33,912 nucleotides of DNA from an uncultured Roseovarius sp. (GTDB lineage: Bacteria; Pseudomonadota; Alphaproteobacteria; Rhodobacterales; Rhodobacteraceae), in the NCBI GenBank assembly GCA_937884705.1, contig CAKZYL010000381.1, positions 1 to 33,912 of the forward strand. Direction: 5' to 3'. Of the stretch, positions 7,387 to 15,926 are shown in pieces; the stretch's first letter is position 1, and the number at the start of each line of letters is the position of its first letter. The notes under the pieces were generated by a model. The model was not told where the DNA came from. It saw only the letters and a program-made list of their open reading frames with translations, and searched no databases. The translations under genes and the position numbers were made by a program.

Positions 7387-8268
7387 TTAGACCGTTACAA
7401 TCGGCGCAAGGCCGTCCCGACCTTTCTGCTCCACCCAGTGTGTGCGTCCAAGCACCCGACCGTCGGTGCGCACCTCGGAAATCGCGTCGAGGTCCACTTC
7501 GGCATAGGTCCAGCCGGGCGTGTTCAACGTCCCTTCCGCCAACACACCGGTCTCTGGGAACCCTTTGTCAGGCGGACCAAATATCCCACCCATGCCAGTA
7601 TTTGAGCTGGCATGCGGACACGCCTCAAAGCTGCCGACTAGGGAAGACATGACCGTCACGCACTGCCCTTCCAGCGCGCGGGCCATCGCGCCGATGCGCA
7701 CCCGCCAATAGCCTGAAAGAACTTCGGTACAGGACGGCACCAGAATGATCTCCGCCTCGGTTACCGCGCGGCCCAGCAAAGGAAACTCGCTATCATAGCA
7801 GGTGAGCACGGCGATCTTGCCCAGTTCTGTTGCAAAGACCTGAAGCGGCCCGCCACCAACGACATTCATCACATCGCGCTCGTAGCGCGTCATGATCTGC
7901 TTATCCTGCACGGCCATACCACCGGCTGGCGTGAAAAGCCGCGGGCGGTTCACGGGCCGCGTTGAGATAGCCTCGTCATAGACAGGGCCCGATCCCGCAC
8001 AGATCACCACCCCGTAGGTCCTCGAAAGATCCGCTTGCAAAGCGTCTACCTCGGGCATGATGTCGGATACCGCGCGCAAGCACGCCTCTCCATCCGCTGC
8101 CACATCCGACCCGGCCAGTGTTGCAAGCTCCATTGCGCCGTACTCGGGAAACAGAAGCAGTTTTGCGCCCTGCTCCGCAGCGTCTGCCACCCATGTTTCG
8201 ATCTTTGATCTGTAGTCAGCCCAGCTTTGCATCGCATCGAGCGGATACGCAGCCGTCGCAATCTTCAT
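7387..8268 (-). CDS. Carbon-nitrogen (nitrilase) superfamily hydrolase
   Basis: A cytoplasmic amidase-type enzyme of 293 residues. The catalytic Glu-Lys-Cys triad can be placed at Glu42 (LLLFPEYGAME), Lys123 (VQDKQIMTRYE) and Cys157 (AVLTCYDSEFP). The MTRYERD sequence after the lysine is typical of the beta-ureidopropionase/omega-amidase-like branches, but I cannot name the substrate. The frame extends nine codons upstream; the ATG at 8266-8268 was chosen because GGAG lies eight bases before it and the fold begins MKIATAAYPLDA. It lies 60 bases downstream of the Hint-domain gene on the same strand, so co-transcription is possible. Confidence 0.88.
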   Translation of the reverse strand: MKIATAAYPLDAMQSWADYRSKIETWVADAAEQGAKLLLFPEYGAMELATLAGSDVAADGEACLRAVSDIMPEVDALQADLSRTYGVVICAGSGPVYDEAISTRPVNRPRLFTPAGGMAVQDKQIMTRYERDVMNVVGGGPLQVFATELGKIAVLTCYDSEFPLLGRAVTEAEIILVPSCTEVLSGYWRVRIGAMARALEGQCVTVMSSLVGSFEACPHASSNTGMGGIFGPPDKGFPETGVLAEGTLNTPGWTYAEVDLDAISEVRTDGRVLGRTHWVEQKGRDGLAPIVTV

Positions 8269-8328
8269 GGATCTCACTCCGCTGAGGTCATGCAACCATG
8301 GCGCAACGTTGCCGTCTGTTCAACCCAA

Positions 8329-9063
8329 TCAGGCCAAGGCGGCGCCCAGAATATCGCGCGGTGTCTCGCCAGCGATGGAGGCGAAATCTTCGCCCAAAGA
8401 CGATGCCACAACGCGCGCTTCTGCGGGCGGCAGGATCGCGTAAAGCGGGTCTGGCCGTTGCTCCAAGGCCATCTCCACCATGTCTCGCGAAGAGGCGCAT
8501 AGGTAAAGCGCACCGTGCTCACCGAAGACGACTTGCTCATCGGCAAACGAGATCCGGACGACCTCCATCCCGTCTTTGGGCGGCACGCGTTCAATCCCGC
8601 GCAGCCCCACCAGAGCACTTGCCGGAATAACCGAAAAAGGATCACCGAACATATCCTCGGCGGCATCGCTTTCCACCATGATGTTCTGCCCGCTCAGCAG
8701 GTGGTATGGCGTTGCGTTGCCAAAGGCGCCCTTGGGAACCTCAAGCGGCCATAGTGCACTCGGGCAGTCTTGCGCGGTTTCAAAGGGCACTTCGCTGCTG
8801 ACCTTGGTGACCGGCTGCAGACCCGCATCGAACGTGAGCACCAGATCACCCGGCTTGAGATTGCGCACAGGCGTCCATCCTTGCGCTGTGGCGACCAGTG
8901 TGGATGAGACCAAGCCAGCCTCTTGCGTGCCGTCAGGTTGCACATGGACCTCTTGGGCCCCTGCCTCTGCACGGGGTGCGAAAGGTTTAAAAAGAAAAGA
9001 CCAGCGCTCAAACATGTGCCTATCCCAAGTCTCGACCGGCGGCACAATGCGCGCCAAATTCAT
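8329..9063 (-). CDS. Hint-domain protein, splicing cysteine absent
   Basis: 244 residues. From about 50 to 110 it has the roseobacter Hint pattern: GLVSSTLVATAQGWTPVRNL followed by KPGDLVLTFDAG, then a block like the N3/F regions (PYHLLSGQNIMVES, 119-132). The catalytic Cys1 that opens autocatalytic Hint domains is replaced by serine-serine (about residues 53-54). The usual histidine after the LS-Q motif is also missing. Self-cleavage is therefore doubtful, although serine can serve in some inteins. The N-terminal 45 residues show no signal peptide. The start at 9061-9063 has only a weak ribosome site; an internal ATG at codon 17 is an alternative. The function of these degenerate Hint proteins is unknown to me. 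Confidence 0.78.
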   Translation of the reverse strand: MNLARIVPPVETWDRHMFERWSFLFKPFAPRAEAGAQEVHVQPDGTQEAGLVSSTLVATAQGWTPVRNLKPGDLVLTFDAGLQPVTKVSSEVPFETAQDCPSALWPLEVPKGAFGNATPYHLLSGQNIMVESDAAEDMFGDPFSVIPASALVGLRGIERVPPKDGMEVVRISFADEQVVFGEHGALYLCASSRDMVEMALEQRPDPLYAILPPAEARVVASSLGEDFASIAGETPRDILGAALA

Positions 9064-9188
9064 GGTAAACGAGACGTTAAGAGTGGGCCAAAGATACGAT
9101 TAAAATGCGTCGCAAATGCGGCAGTGTTGCAAAACCGGAGACACTCTCGCAGGCTTTTGCCCTTTGTTTATTGGACGCAGACGATGTT

Positions 9189-9836
9189 TCAAGAAAACTG
9201 ATAGCCAAACCGCGCAATGTCGTCACGGCACAGCTTTGCCACAATCTCGGCATCTGAGTCGGTGTAGAGAATGCGATAATCGCCGGGCCGGTCTGAGCGA
9301 TTTACAGCAGGCAACTCCAAACGAAACCCCAAATGCTCCCACAGTTGAGCTGCATCTGTCTCAAAACGCTCAAGTTGCAGGTAAAGGCTGCAATCCTCAA
9401 CGCCATCCGAGCGTGTCATGTAATGGCCGTAAGGATTGGCGGGCAGCGCCTGTTGCAGGTAGTCGCTGCGCAGGAAGCCTGGAAAATCGGTCTTCTGAGC
9501 GGTATGAACAGAGACATCATCAAAGCGCTGCGCACGCAGCCAATGATAAAAGCTCACAACCCTGTCCCACGGATTGCGCACCATGGTCACTGTGAAGGCT
9601 TGGTCAATCTGCTCAACCGACACAAGCCCGTCTATGTCAGCGAGCGTTGAGTGCTTCCAGAGACGGCCCGCAGCCTTGGCATCTTTCAACCGGCGGCGGC
9701 GCTTCGCTGCTTTGGGAGTATCACCGATCAGGATGTCATCCTTCATGGCGCGGGACTCCAGCGCAAGGGCCAGTGAGGTGCCCCCTGTCTTGGGAATATG
9801 GACAAAGATATAGGCCCGGCCCTGCGAGATGATCAT
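9189..9836 (-). CDS. Sulfotransferase-family protein
   Basis: 215 residues from the chosen start. The N-terminal IFVHIPKTGGTS (about 10-21) is the P-loop-like sequence that binds the 5'-phosphosulfate of PAPS. VRNPWDRVVSFYHWL (about 85-100) is the 3'-phosphate-binding segment, so a cytoplasmic PAPS-dependent sulfotransferase of the sulfotransferase-2-like type is likely. The acceptor is unknown. The frame stays open 76 codons further upstream, but that extension lacks family character. The ATG at 9834-9836 puts the P-loop at the usual distance, although no Shine-Dalgarno is visible; an ATG eight codons upstream is possible. It is divergent from the acyl-CoA synthetase at 9973. Confidence 0.82.
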   Translation of the reverse strand: MIISQGRAYIFVHIPKTGGTSLALALESRAMKDDILIGDTPKAAKRRRRLKDAKAAGRLWKHSTLADIDGLVSVEQIDQAFTVTMVRNPWDRVVSFYHWLRAQRFDDVSVHTAQKTDFPGFLRSDYLQQALPANPYGHYMTRSDGVEDCSLYLQLERFETDAAQLWEHLGFRLELPAVNRSDRPGDYRILYTDSDAEIVAKLCRDDIARFGYQFS

Positions 9837-9972
9837 GCTGGCAACGCTACGCCAAACCATGCGCGAAAAAAACCGGCCTTGACCTTCCTGCCCATGCGCA
9901 AACCCTTCCCATATCTCCACAAATGCGGCATATGCGGTTGCGAGTTTCCAAAGCGGCAAGGGAGGGCACGCC

Positions 9973-11601
9973 ATGGGATGGATGAGGGATGAAACCGGCC
10001 TGGATAAGACGGCAGCCAATTTTGTTCCGCTGACACCGCTGTCGCATCTGCGGCGTGCAGCCAAGCTTTTCCCACACCACGAGGCGCTGGTCTATGGGTC
10101 GTTCCGCAAGACCTATGCGGAGTATTATGAGCGTTGTACGCGCCTCGCCTCCGCATTGGCCAAGATGGGCGTGCAGCCGGGCGACGTTGTGGCGACGGTT
10201 CTGCCCAACATTCCCGCCCATGTAGAAGCCCATTTCGGCGTTCCGGCCTGTGGCGGTGTGCTCAATGCGATCAACATCCGTCTTGAGGCCGAAACGATCT
10301 CATACATCTTCGAGCACGGTGAGGCGAAGGTCGTGCTGGTCGACCCTCAGTTCATGAATGTGGTGCAGGATGCGATTGCGCAGATGAACGGACCAGCACC
10401 GCAGATCATCGAAGTGGCCGACGATCAAGGTGGCGTGCACGCGGCCACGGAATACCCAGAGTACGAAGATTTCTTGGCGGGTGGAGACCCGGATTTCGAC
10501 TGGGTGATGCCAAAAGACGAATGGGAGAGCTTGGCGCTGAACTATACCTCTGGCACGACGGGTCGACCCAAAGGCGTGGTGTATCACCACCGCGGCGCGT
10601 ATTTGATGACGATGGGTACAGCGATTACATGGCCGATCCCGCGCCATCCGAAATACCTCACGATCGTGCCGCTCTTTCATTGCAACAACTGGAATCACAC
10701 ATGGGCGATGCCGATGCTGGGCGGCACCATTGTGTGCTGCCGCGATGTCACCGCCAAGAATATCTATGACGGGATCGCGGATGAAGGCGTTACGCATTTC
10801 GGGGCCGCACCCATCGTGTTGAACACGGTGATCAACGCCCGTGACAACGAACGTCGCGACTTTGACCATGTTGTCGAGGTGTTCACTGCGGGTGCGCCTC
10901 CCCCTGCGGCGACGCTCAAGGCCATTGAGCCACTGGGGTTCAATGTGACGCAAGTCTACGGGCTGACGGAAACCTACGGCCATGTCACCGAGTGCCTATG
11001 GCACGACGCCTGGAACGACGCGCCCGAGGAAGAGCGGTATGCCATTAAAGCGCGCACCGGCGTGCTGATGCCCATGATGGAAGAGATCACCTCTATGGAT
11101 CCTGATGCGATGACGCAGATCGAGATGGACACAGAGGCACAAGGCGAGATTATGATCCGCGGCAACGCGGTGATGAAAGGATATCTAAAGAACCCAGAGG
11201 CGACAGCTGAGGCCTTCCGCGGTGGATACTTTCATTCCGGAGATATCGCCTACCAGCACCCTGACGGTTATCTCAAGGTCGCCGACCGCGCCAAAGACAT
11301 CATTATTTCAGGGGGTGAGAACATCTCTTCCGTGGAGGTAGAAGGCGCCTTGATGCATCACCCAGCAGTATCGCTCTGCGCCGTGGTCGCATTGGCCGAT
11401 GACAAATGGGGCGAGGTGCCTTGCGCCTTTATTGAAACCAAGGATGGCGCGACCGTTACTGGAGACGAGATCATTGCGTTCGCGCGAGAGCGGTTGGCGG
11501 GGTTCAAGACCCCCAAAAAGGTTGTGTTCCAAGATCTGCCCAAAACCTCGACAGGCAAGATCCAAAAATACGAACTGCGCAAGATCGCTGCAGAGGCTTA
11601 A
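9973..11601 (+). CDS. AMP-forming acyl-CoA synthetase
   Basis: 542 residues. It activates a carboxylic acid with ATP and loads it onto CoA in the cytoplasm. The adenylate-forming motifs are in order: P-loop YTSGTTGRPKGVVYHH near 190-205, YGLTETYG near 330, HSGDIAYQHPDGYLKVADRAKDIIISGG near 420-450, and the C-terminal catalytic lysine in TSTGKIQK near 530. The sequence type resembles the group of medium- or branched-chain acyl-activating enzymes. It differs from the DmdB (methylmercaptopropionate-CoA ligase) sequence that I remember from Ruegeria, so I do not call it DmdB. The propionyl-CoA genes are 4 kb away, separated by unrelated genes. The gene converges on the TonB receptor, with a shared hairpin. 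Confidence 0.92.
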   Translation: MGWMRDETGLDKTAANFVPLTPLSHLRRAAKLFPHHEALVYGSFRKTYAEYYERCTRLASALAKMGVQPGDVVATVLPNIPAHVEAHFGVPACGGVLNAINIRLEAETISYIFEHGEAKVVLVDPQFMNVVQDAIAQMNGPAPQIIEVADDQGGVHAATEYPEYEDFLAGGDPDFDWVMPKDEWESLALNYTSGTTGRPKGVVYHHRGAYLMTMGTAITWPIPRHPKYLTIVPLFHCNNWNHTWAMPMLGGTIVCCRDVTAKNIYDGIADEGVTHFGAAPIVLNTVINARDNERRDFDHVVEVFTAGAPPPAATLKAIEPLGFNVTQVYGLTETYGHVTECLWHDAWNDAPEEERYAIKARTGVLMPMMEEITSMDPDAMTQIEMDTEAQGEIMIRGNAVMKGYLKNPEATAEAFRGGYFHSGDIAYQHPDGYLKVADRAKDIIISGGENISSVEVEGALMHHPAVSLCAVVALADDKWGEVPCAFIETKDGATVTGDEIIAFARERLAGFKTPKKVVFQDLPKTSTGKIQKYELRKIAAEA

Positions 11602-11627
11602 ACGCCTCAGGCAGAGCTTCAACGAAC

Positions 11628-11655
11628 AAAAAAGCCCGGCATTTGCATGCCGGGC
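11628..11655 (-). terminator. Intrinsic terminator between acyl-CoA synthetase and TonB receptor
   Basis: The stem GCCCGGCA (11634-11641) with TGCCGGGC (11648-11655) has a six-base loop. On the minus strand it is followed by six T (11628-11633 complement), so it ends the TonB receptor transcript. In the plus direction it is followed by AGTTTGGTTT, so it may also serve the synthetase, though less efficiently. Confidence 0.85.
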
Positions 11656-11684
11656 AGTTTGGTTTCTCTGCTTTTATCCTTGGT

Positions 11685-13733
11685 TTAGAAGACCTTCGAC
11701 ACTGAGAAAATGAAGTTGCGGCCTTCTGCCTGCCGCGCCGACAATTGCGGACGGTAGTTGCGGTCAAACACATTCTCGATGCTCAGACGAAATTCGGTAT
11801 CTTCCCAAACGCCACTCTCTGGCGCCACTGTCACACGAATATTGTTAACGAAGAAGTCTGACGCGCGACCAAGTTGGTTGGTACGGCCACCAGCCCCATA
11901 GATACCTTCCCAGCTTACATCCACGCCGCTTGCAAATTTGCGACCAACAGTCAGACGCGCCGTGTCCTGAGCGACACCCCGGAAGGTTTGTTCTATTCCG
12001 CTGGCCAAGGTTTCTTCTGCATCCACGATCTGGCCATTAAAATCAGCGTAGTAGCCCTCCAATGTGGCGTAGGACGCCTCAAGCTCAAGCCCCATTGTAT
12101 CTATATCCGTGACGCCAGAGAACGAGTTCACATCCGACAATTCTGTGAAATAGACGTTTCCTTTGACGGCAAGGTTGTCGCCTTCTAAGAACACACCGAC
12201 GCTATCGTAAGACGCCCCGAATTCGTAGGTCGTCGCTTCCTCTGACTTCGGAAAAACCGGCACAAGCACGTCGTCAATGATCGGCAAAACCTCTGTGTAG
12301 GCCCAGCTGCCAAAGAGCGCAAAACCATTATTGAAGCCATACCGCGCCGACAACCCGCCCATAAGCGCGTCATCGCTAAATTTCACGTTATTGGCGGTAT
12401 CGGTGACGGACTGATCCTCGTAGCGAAGCGCGGGCGTGAACGTCCAGTTGCCGACGTCGATCTCATTCACGACGAAAATGGCCCAGCTTTCTTTTTCGCC
12501 TTCTGGGACACCGATGAGGGCTTGGCCTGGCAGGGGCCGGTCGCGAAACTGATATTCGAGGCCTGCGACCAGATTGTGGTTCAATGCACCGGTTGTAAAG
12601 AATGAACGGTTTTTCGCCGTTACAGTCGTTGTTTCGTACACCTGATCCGCGTTGAACGTGCCACATACGAAAGCCTCTAAACCAAAAGGTGGACAAGGGG
12701 CTTCAATGCCTATCACTGGCGGAAATGGAGCGAAGGGATTCGGTATGGTTCCCACGCCTGACAGAAAGATCCGTTCATCGGCAAACGAGTATTGCAGGCT
12801 GAAATCCACCAGATCGTTCCCAATCGGGTTGTAGCCATACTTTACAGCCAAGGTCGTCGAATCCACGAACCTGTCCACGTTGCCGAGGAAAGCGGGAAAC
12901 GCCGTGAAAGATTCAAACGGCACGTTAAACTGAGATGTCTGTGCGTCGGTGTAAGACGCCTCGATGCTGTGCTCATTATCGTTCCCAAAGGTCAGTTTAC
13001 CTTTCAGCAACCAGGAGGGATCATCAACAGCCCCGGTCGCAGGGTTGATCTGCCGTCCAGCGCCGTCTTCGCGAATGCCCAACTCTCGCTGGGTGTAATT
13101 GAAGAGAAATTCCGCGTTCTGAGTTGGCATCCATGCGAACGTACCCGACCGCGTAATGCCCTGACCATTTGTTCGGTACTCAAGCAGAGGCCGGAAGGCA
13201 AAGCCGGGCTCACCGCCCAAAACGTCAGATGCGTCGATCGTCTCCAACCGAACCACACCACCTACGACGCCAGAGCCGAATTCAAAAGATCCCGTGGTGC
13301 CCCGGATCACTTCCACTTCTTTGTAGAGATAGGGATCGGTGAAAAGCTGCGTGGAGTTACGATAAAATTCTTCCGCACCGCGGGTCACGCCGTCGATCTG
13401 GATCAGCACTTTGTTGTCTGTGCCGAAAGTGAAGTTTGACCCAAAGCCACGAATGTTGATACCCGATCCAACCGGCGTAGCTCCGTTGATCAGTGTCACA
13501 CCCGGCACCGAGTCGATCAACCCCGCGATCGTACCCGCCTGACGGTCTCTGATCTCTGTTTCGTCCACAACGGTCACAGCCGTCGCGGTATCCGTGCGAA
13601 CTTCTCGCTTACTTTCCCCAAGCACCAATGTGCCCAGATCCACTGCACCATCCTGGGCCACGGCCGCGGATGATGACAGCGCCAGGCCCATGCTGGTGGA
13701 CCCCAATAGCAACCACTTCGTGATATGCGGCAT
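11685..13733 (-). CDS. TonB-dependent heme/hemoglobin-type outer-membrane receptor
   Basis: 682 residues. It has a Sec signal peptide MPHITKWLLLGSTSMGLAL...AVAQ. The plug domain is at about 50-165, with VTVVDETEIRDRQAGTIAGL and INIRGFGSN, followed by a 22-strand barrel. The C-terminal RQAEGRNFIFSVSKVF ends in aromatic Phe, as expected for BAM insertion, and is typical of the hemoglobin/transferrin/lactoferrin receptor subfamily (VFDRNYRPQLSARQAEGRN). The substrate is therefore probably heme or a heme protein, as an inference. The ATG follows GGAGG by eight bases. No hmuTUV or hemS homologue is in the window. The neighbour at 13982 is an Atm1-type exporter on the same strand, 248 bases upstream. 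No iron box was recognised in the promoter region. Confidence 0.93.
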   Translation of the reverse strand: MPHITKWLLLGSTSMGLALSSSAAVAQDGAVDLGTLVLGESKREVRTDTATAVTVVDETEIRDRQAGTIAGLIDSVPGVTLINGATPVGSGINIRGFGSNFTFGTDNKVLIQIDGVTRGAEEFYRNSTQLFTDPYLYKEVEVIRGTTGSFEFGSGVVGGVVRLETIDASDVLGGEPGFAFRPLLEYRTNGQGITRSGTFAWMPTQNAEFLFNYTQRELGIREDGAGRQINPATGAVDDPSWLLKGKLTFGNDNEHSIEASYTDAQTSQFNVPFESFTAFPAFLGNVDRFVDSTTLAVKYGYNPIGNDLVDFSLQYSFADERIFLSGVGTIPNPFAPFPPVIGIEAPCPPFGLEAFVCGTFNADQVYETTTVTAKNRSFFTTGALNHNLVAGLEYQFRDRPLPGQALIGVPEGEKESWAIFVVNEIDVGNWTFTPALRYEDQSVTDTANNVKFSDDALMGGLSARYGFNNGFALFGSWAYTEVLPIIDDVLVPVFPKSEEATTYEFGASYDSVGVFLEGDNLAVKGNVYFTELSDVNSFSGVTDIDTMGLELEASYATLEGYYADFNGQIVDAEETLASGIEQTFRGVAQDTARLTVGRKFASGVDVSWEGIYGAGGRTNQLGRASDFFVNNIRVTVAPESGVWEDTEFRLSIENVFDRNYRPQLSARQAEGRNFIFSVSKVF

Positions 13734-13981
13734 ACCCGTTCCCTCCGATATACAGATAAAGCTGAGTGCGCTCTAGCTAACGGAAGGCTTGCTGGTATTT
13801 ATTTGTTCACGCAATTTCGGTCTATTAACCCGTTTTTTGTGAGTCAAGCGCCCCCAATAAGCAAACCAAATGGTGGCGCTTTTGCCACATCAAAAAGGGC
13901 ACGTCACAGGCTGCATTTGCTTGCTTTTGAGGTGAAAAAATCTCGAGCGCGCAACCAGAAGTGGGGCACGTGAAATTCAAC
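13734..13981. other. Gap in front of the TonB receptor gene
   Basis: A 248-base AT-richer region without a gene. It should hold the receptor promoter. The minus strand has CTTGACTC at about 13840-13848 and TAATAG about 14 bases further on, a spacing too short for a good sigma-70 element. I found no convincing Fur, Irr or RirA site by eye. Confidence 0.3.
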
Positions 13982-15790
13982 TCAAGATGCGCGTGACACG
14001 GCGTCTTCACTGGTCTGCAACCGCCAAAGAGCCGCATACCGACCGTTCTTGGCAAGCAAGTCCCCGTGCCTGCCTTCTTCCATCACTTCTCCTGCTTCCA
14101 GCACCACGATCCGGTCGGCCTCCGCAACCGTCGACAGGCGGTGGGCGATGGTGATCACAGTGCGCCCTTCACTGGCGCGCGCCAGCGCATCCTGGATGCC
14201 GTGCTCTGTTTCTGAATCAAGCGCGCTTGTTGCCTCATCCAAAAGCAGGATGGGTGGATCTTTGAGAAACGTGCGGGCAATACCGACGCGTTGCTTTTCA
14301 CCACCAGAGAGTTTCAACCCGCGTTCGCCCACCTGGGTGTCATAGCCCTCCGGAAGTCCAATGATAAAATCATGGATCTGCGCGGCGCGCGCGGCCTCTT
14401 CGACATCGGCCTGCGTCGCCCCTTCGCGGCCATAGGCGATATTGTAGCCAATGGTATCATTGAACAGCACTGTATCCTGTGGCACCACGCCGATCGCCGC
14501 ATGAAGGCTGTCTTGGGTGACGTTGCGAATGTCTTGTCCATCAATGCGCACCGCACCGCCAGCCGCATCGTAAAACCTGAACAAAAGCCGCCCGATGGTG
14601 GACTTGCCAGATCCAGACGGGCCCACGATCGCGACCGTTTCGCCCGCGTCCACTCGGATCGAGGCCTGCTTTAGGATAGGACGATCCTGCGAGTACGCAA
14701 AAGAAACGTTGTCGAGCGTCACAGTACCTCCGCTCACCGTCAGAGGCTTTGCATCGGGCTTGTCTGCCACGTCCGCATTTCGTTCCAGCAGATCAAACAT
14801 TTCACCCATATCCACAAGCGCCTGCCGGATCTCGCGATACACAAAGCCCAAGAAATTGAGCGGCATGGTGATCTGGATCATGTAGGCATTGACCATCACG
14901 AAGTCGCCCACAGTCATCGTCCCATTCTGGACGCCGATCGCGGCCATGACCATGACGCCCACAAGGCCCGACGTGATCAAAAGCGCCTGACCAACGTTGA
15001 GAAACGCCAGCGAGTAAGACGTCTTCAGAGCCGCAGTTTCATAGCCTTCCATGGCCACGTCATAGCGCGCAGCCTCACGCCCTTCTGCGCCGAAATACTT
15101 GACCGTTTCAAAGTTGAGCAGGCTGTCGATCGCCTTTTGATTGGCATCGGTATCCTGATCATTCATCTGCTTGCGCAGACGCACGCGCCATTCGGTGACT
15201 TTGATCGTAAAGCCCACATAAAGAATGACGACGCCGAGAACGACGGCCATGTACCAAAAGTCAAACACCGCCCAAAGCACAATGGAAATCATCAAGAGTT
15301 CGAGCAGTAGCGGGCCAACGGAAAGCAGCAAAAAGCGCAGGAGGAATTCTACGCCTTTGACGCCGCGCTCAATGATGCGGGACAGCCCGCCGGTTTTGCG
15401 CGAGATATGATAGCTGAGCGACATCTGGTGGATGTGCCGAAACGTACGTAGCGCAAGCTGGCGCAAGGCCCGTTGACCCACACGCGCAAAGATCACATCG
15501 CGCAGCTGCTGAAACCCGATGTTGAGCAGCCGGGCCATGCCGTAGGCGATCGTGAGGCCGACGGCCCCAAGCGCCAGCGTCCAAGCCTCGCCAGAGGATT
15601 CTCCTGAGAGGGTATCAACGGCGGCCTTGTAGAAAAACGGCGTTCCCACGGCGACCAATTTGGCGACAAACAACGCCGCCAGCGCAGCGACGACGCGCCT
15701 TTTTATCCAAGGCTGATCTGCTGGCCATAGGTACGGCGCGACCTCTCGGATCGTGCGCAAGCCTTTTTCTTGTGTGTCGGGTCGGGCCAC
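13982..15790 (-). CDS. Atm1-type ABC exporter (Fe-S/heavy-metal/glutathione conjugate family)
   Basis: A half-transporter of 602 residues that works as a homodimer in the inner membrane. The N-terminal six-helix domain is at about 30-320. The nucleotide-binding domain has Walker A GPSGSGKST (about 383-391), Q-loop GVVPQDTVLFNDT, signature LSGGEKQR, Walker B ILLLDEATSALD and H-loop AHRLS. The family (mitochondrial Atm1, bacterial NaAtm1) exports glutathione-linked sulfur or metal species. Specificity here is inferred from overall likeness such as SLLNFETVKYFGAEGRE and PLNFLGFVYREIRQ. The start is GTG at 15788-15790 with AGGA six bases upstream. The gene lies 136 bases downstream of leuA on the same strand, without an obvious terminator between them. 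Confidence 0.92.
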   Translation of the reverse strand: MARPDTQEKGLRTIREVAPYLWPADQPWIKRRVVAALAALFVAKLVAVGTPFFYKAAVDTLSGESSGEAWTLALGAVGLTIAYGMARLLNIGFQQLRDVIFARVGQRALRQLALRTFRHIHQMSLSYHISRKTGGLSRIIERGVKGVEFLLRFLLLSVGPLLLELLMISIVLWAVFDFWYMAVVLGVVILYVGFTIKVTEWRVRLRKQMNDQDTDANQKAIDSLLNFETVKYFGAEGREAARYDVAMEGYETAALKTSYSLAFLNVGQALLITSGLVGVMVMAAIGVQNGTMTVGDFVMVNAYMIQITMPLNFLGFVYREIRQALVDMGEMFDLLERNADVADKPDAKPLTVSGGTVTLDNVSFAYSQDRPILKQASIRVDAGETVAIVGPSGSGKSTIGRLLFRFYDAAGGAVRIDGQDIRNVTQDSLHAAIGVVPQDTVLFNDTIGYNIAYGREGATQADVEEAARAAQIHDFIIGLPEGYDTQVGERGLKLSGGEKQRVGIARTFLKDPPILLLDEATSALDSETEHGIQDALARASEGRTVITIAHRLSTVAEADRIVVLEAGEVMEEGRHGDLLAKNGRYAALWRLQTSEDAVSRAS

Positions 15791-15926
15791 TGAAATCCTG
15801 CCATGCCTTGAGACGGGTTGGGTGCATGGGTGAACTTATTTCCGCAGCCCACCCATTTCCAGTGCACAGGTGCACAGTACGATCTGCGCTTTGTGCGATC
15901 CTTGCAAAATGTCTTAAGCGACCTGC

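Noticed and set aside
9973-11601. DmdB (methylmercaptopropionate-CoA ligase) for the acyl-CoA synthetase
   Set aside because: The N-terminus and core differ from the DmdB sequence remembered from Ruegeria; no other dmd gene is in the window.
13734-13981. Iron-responsive operator for the TonB receptor
   Set aside because: No Fur, Irr or RirA-like motif could be recognised by eye; a matrix scan would be needed.
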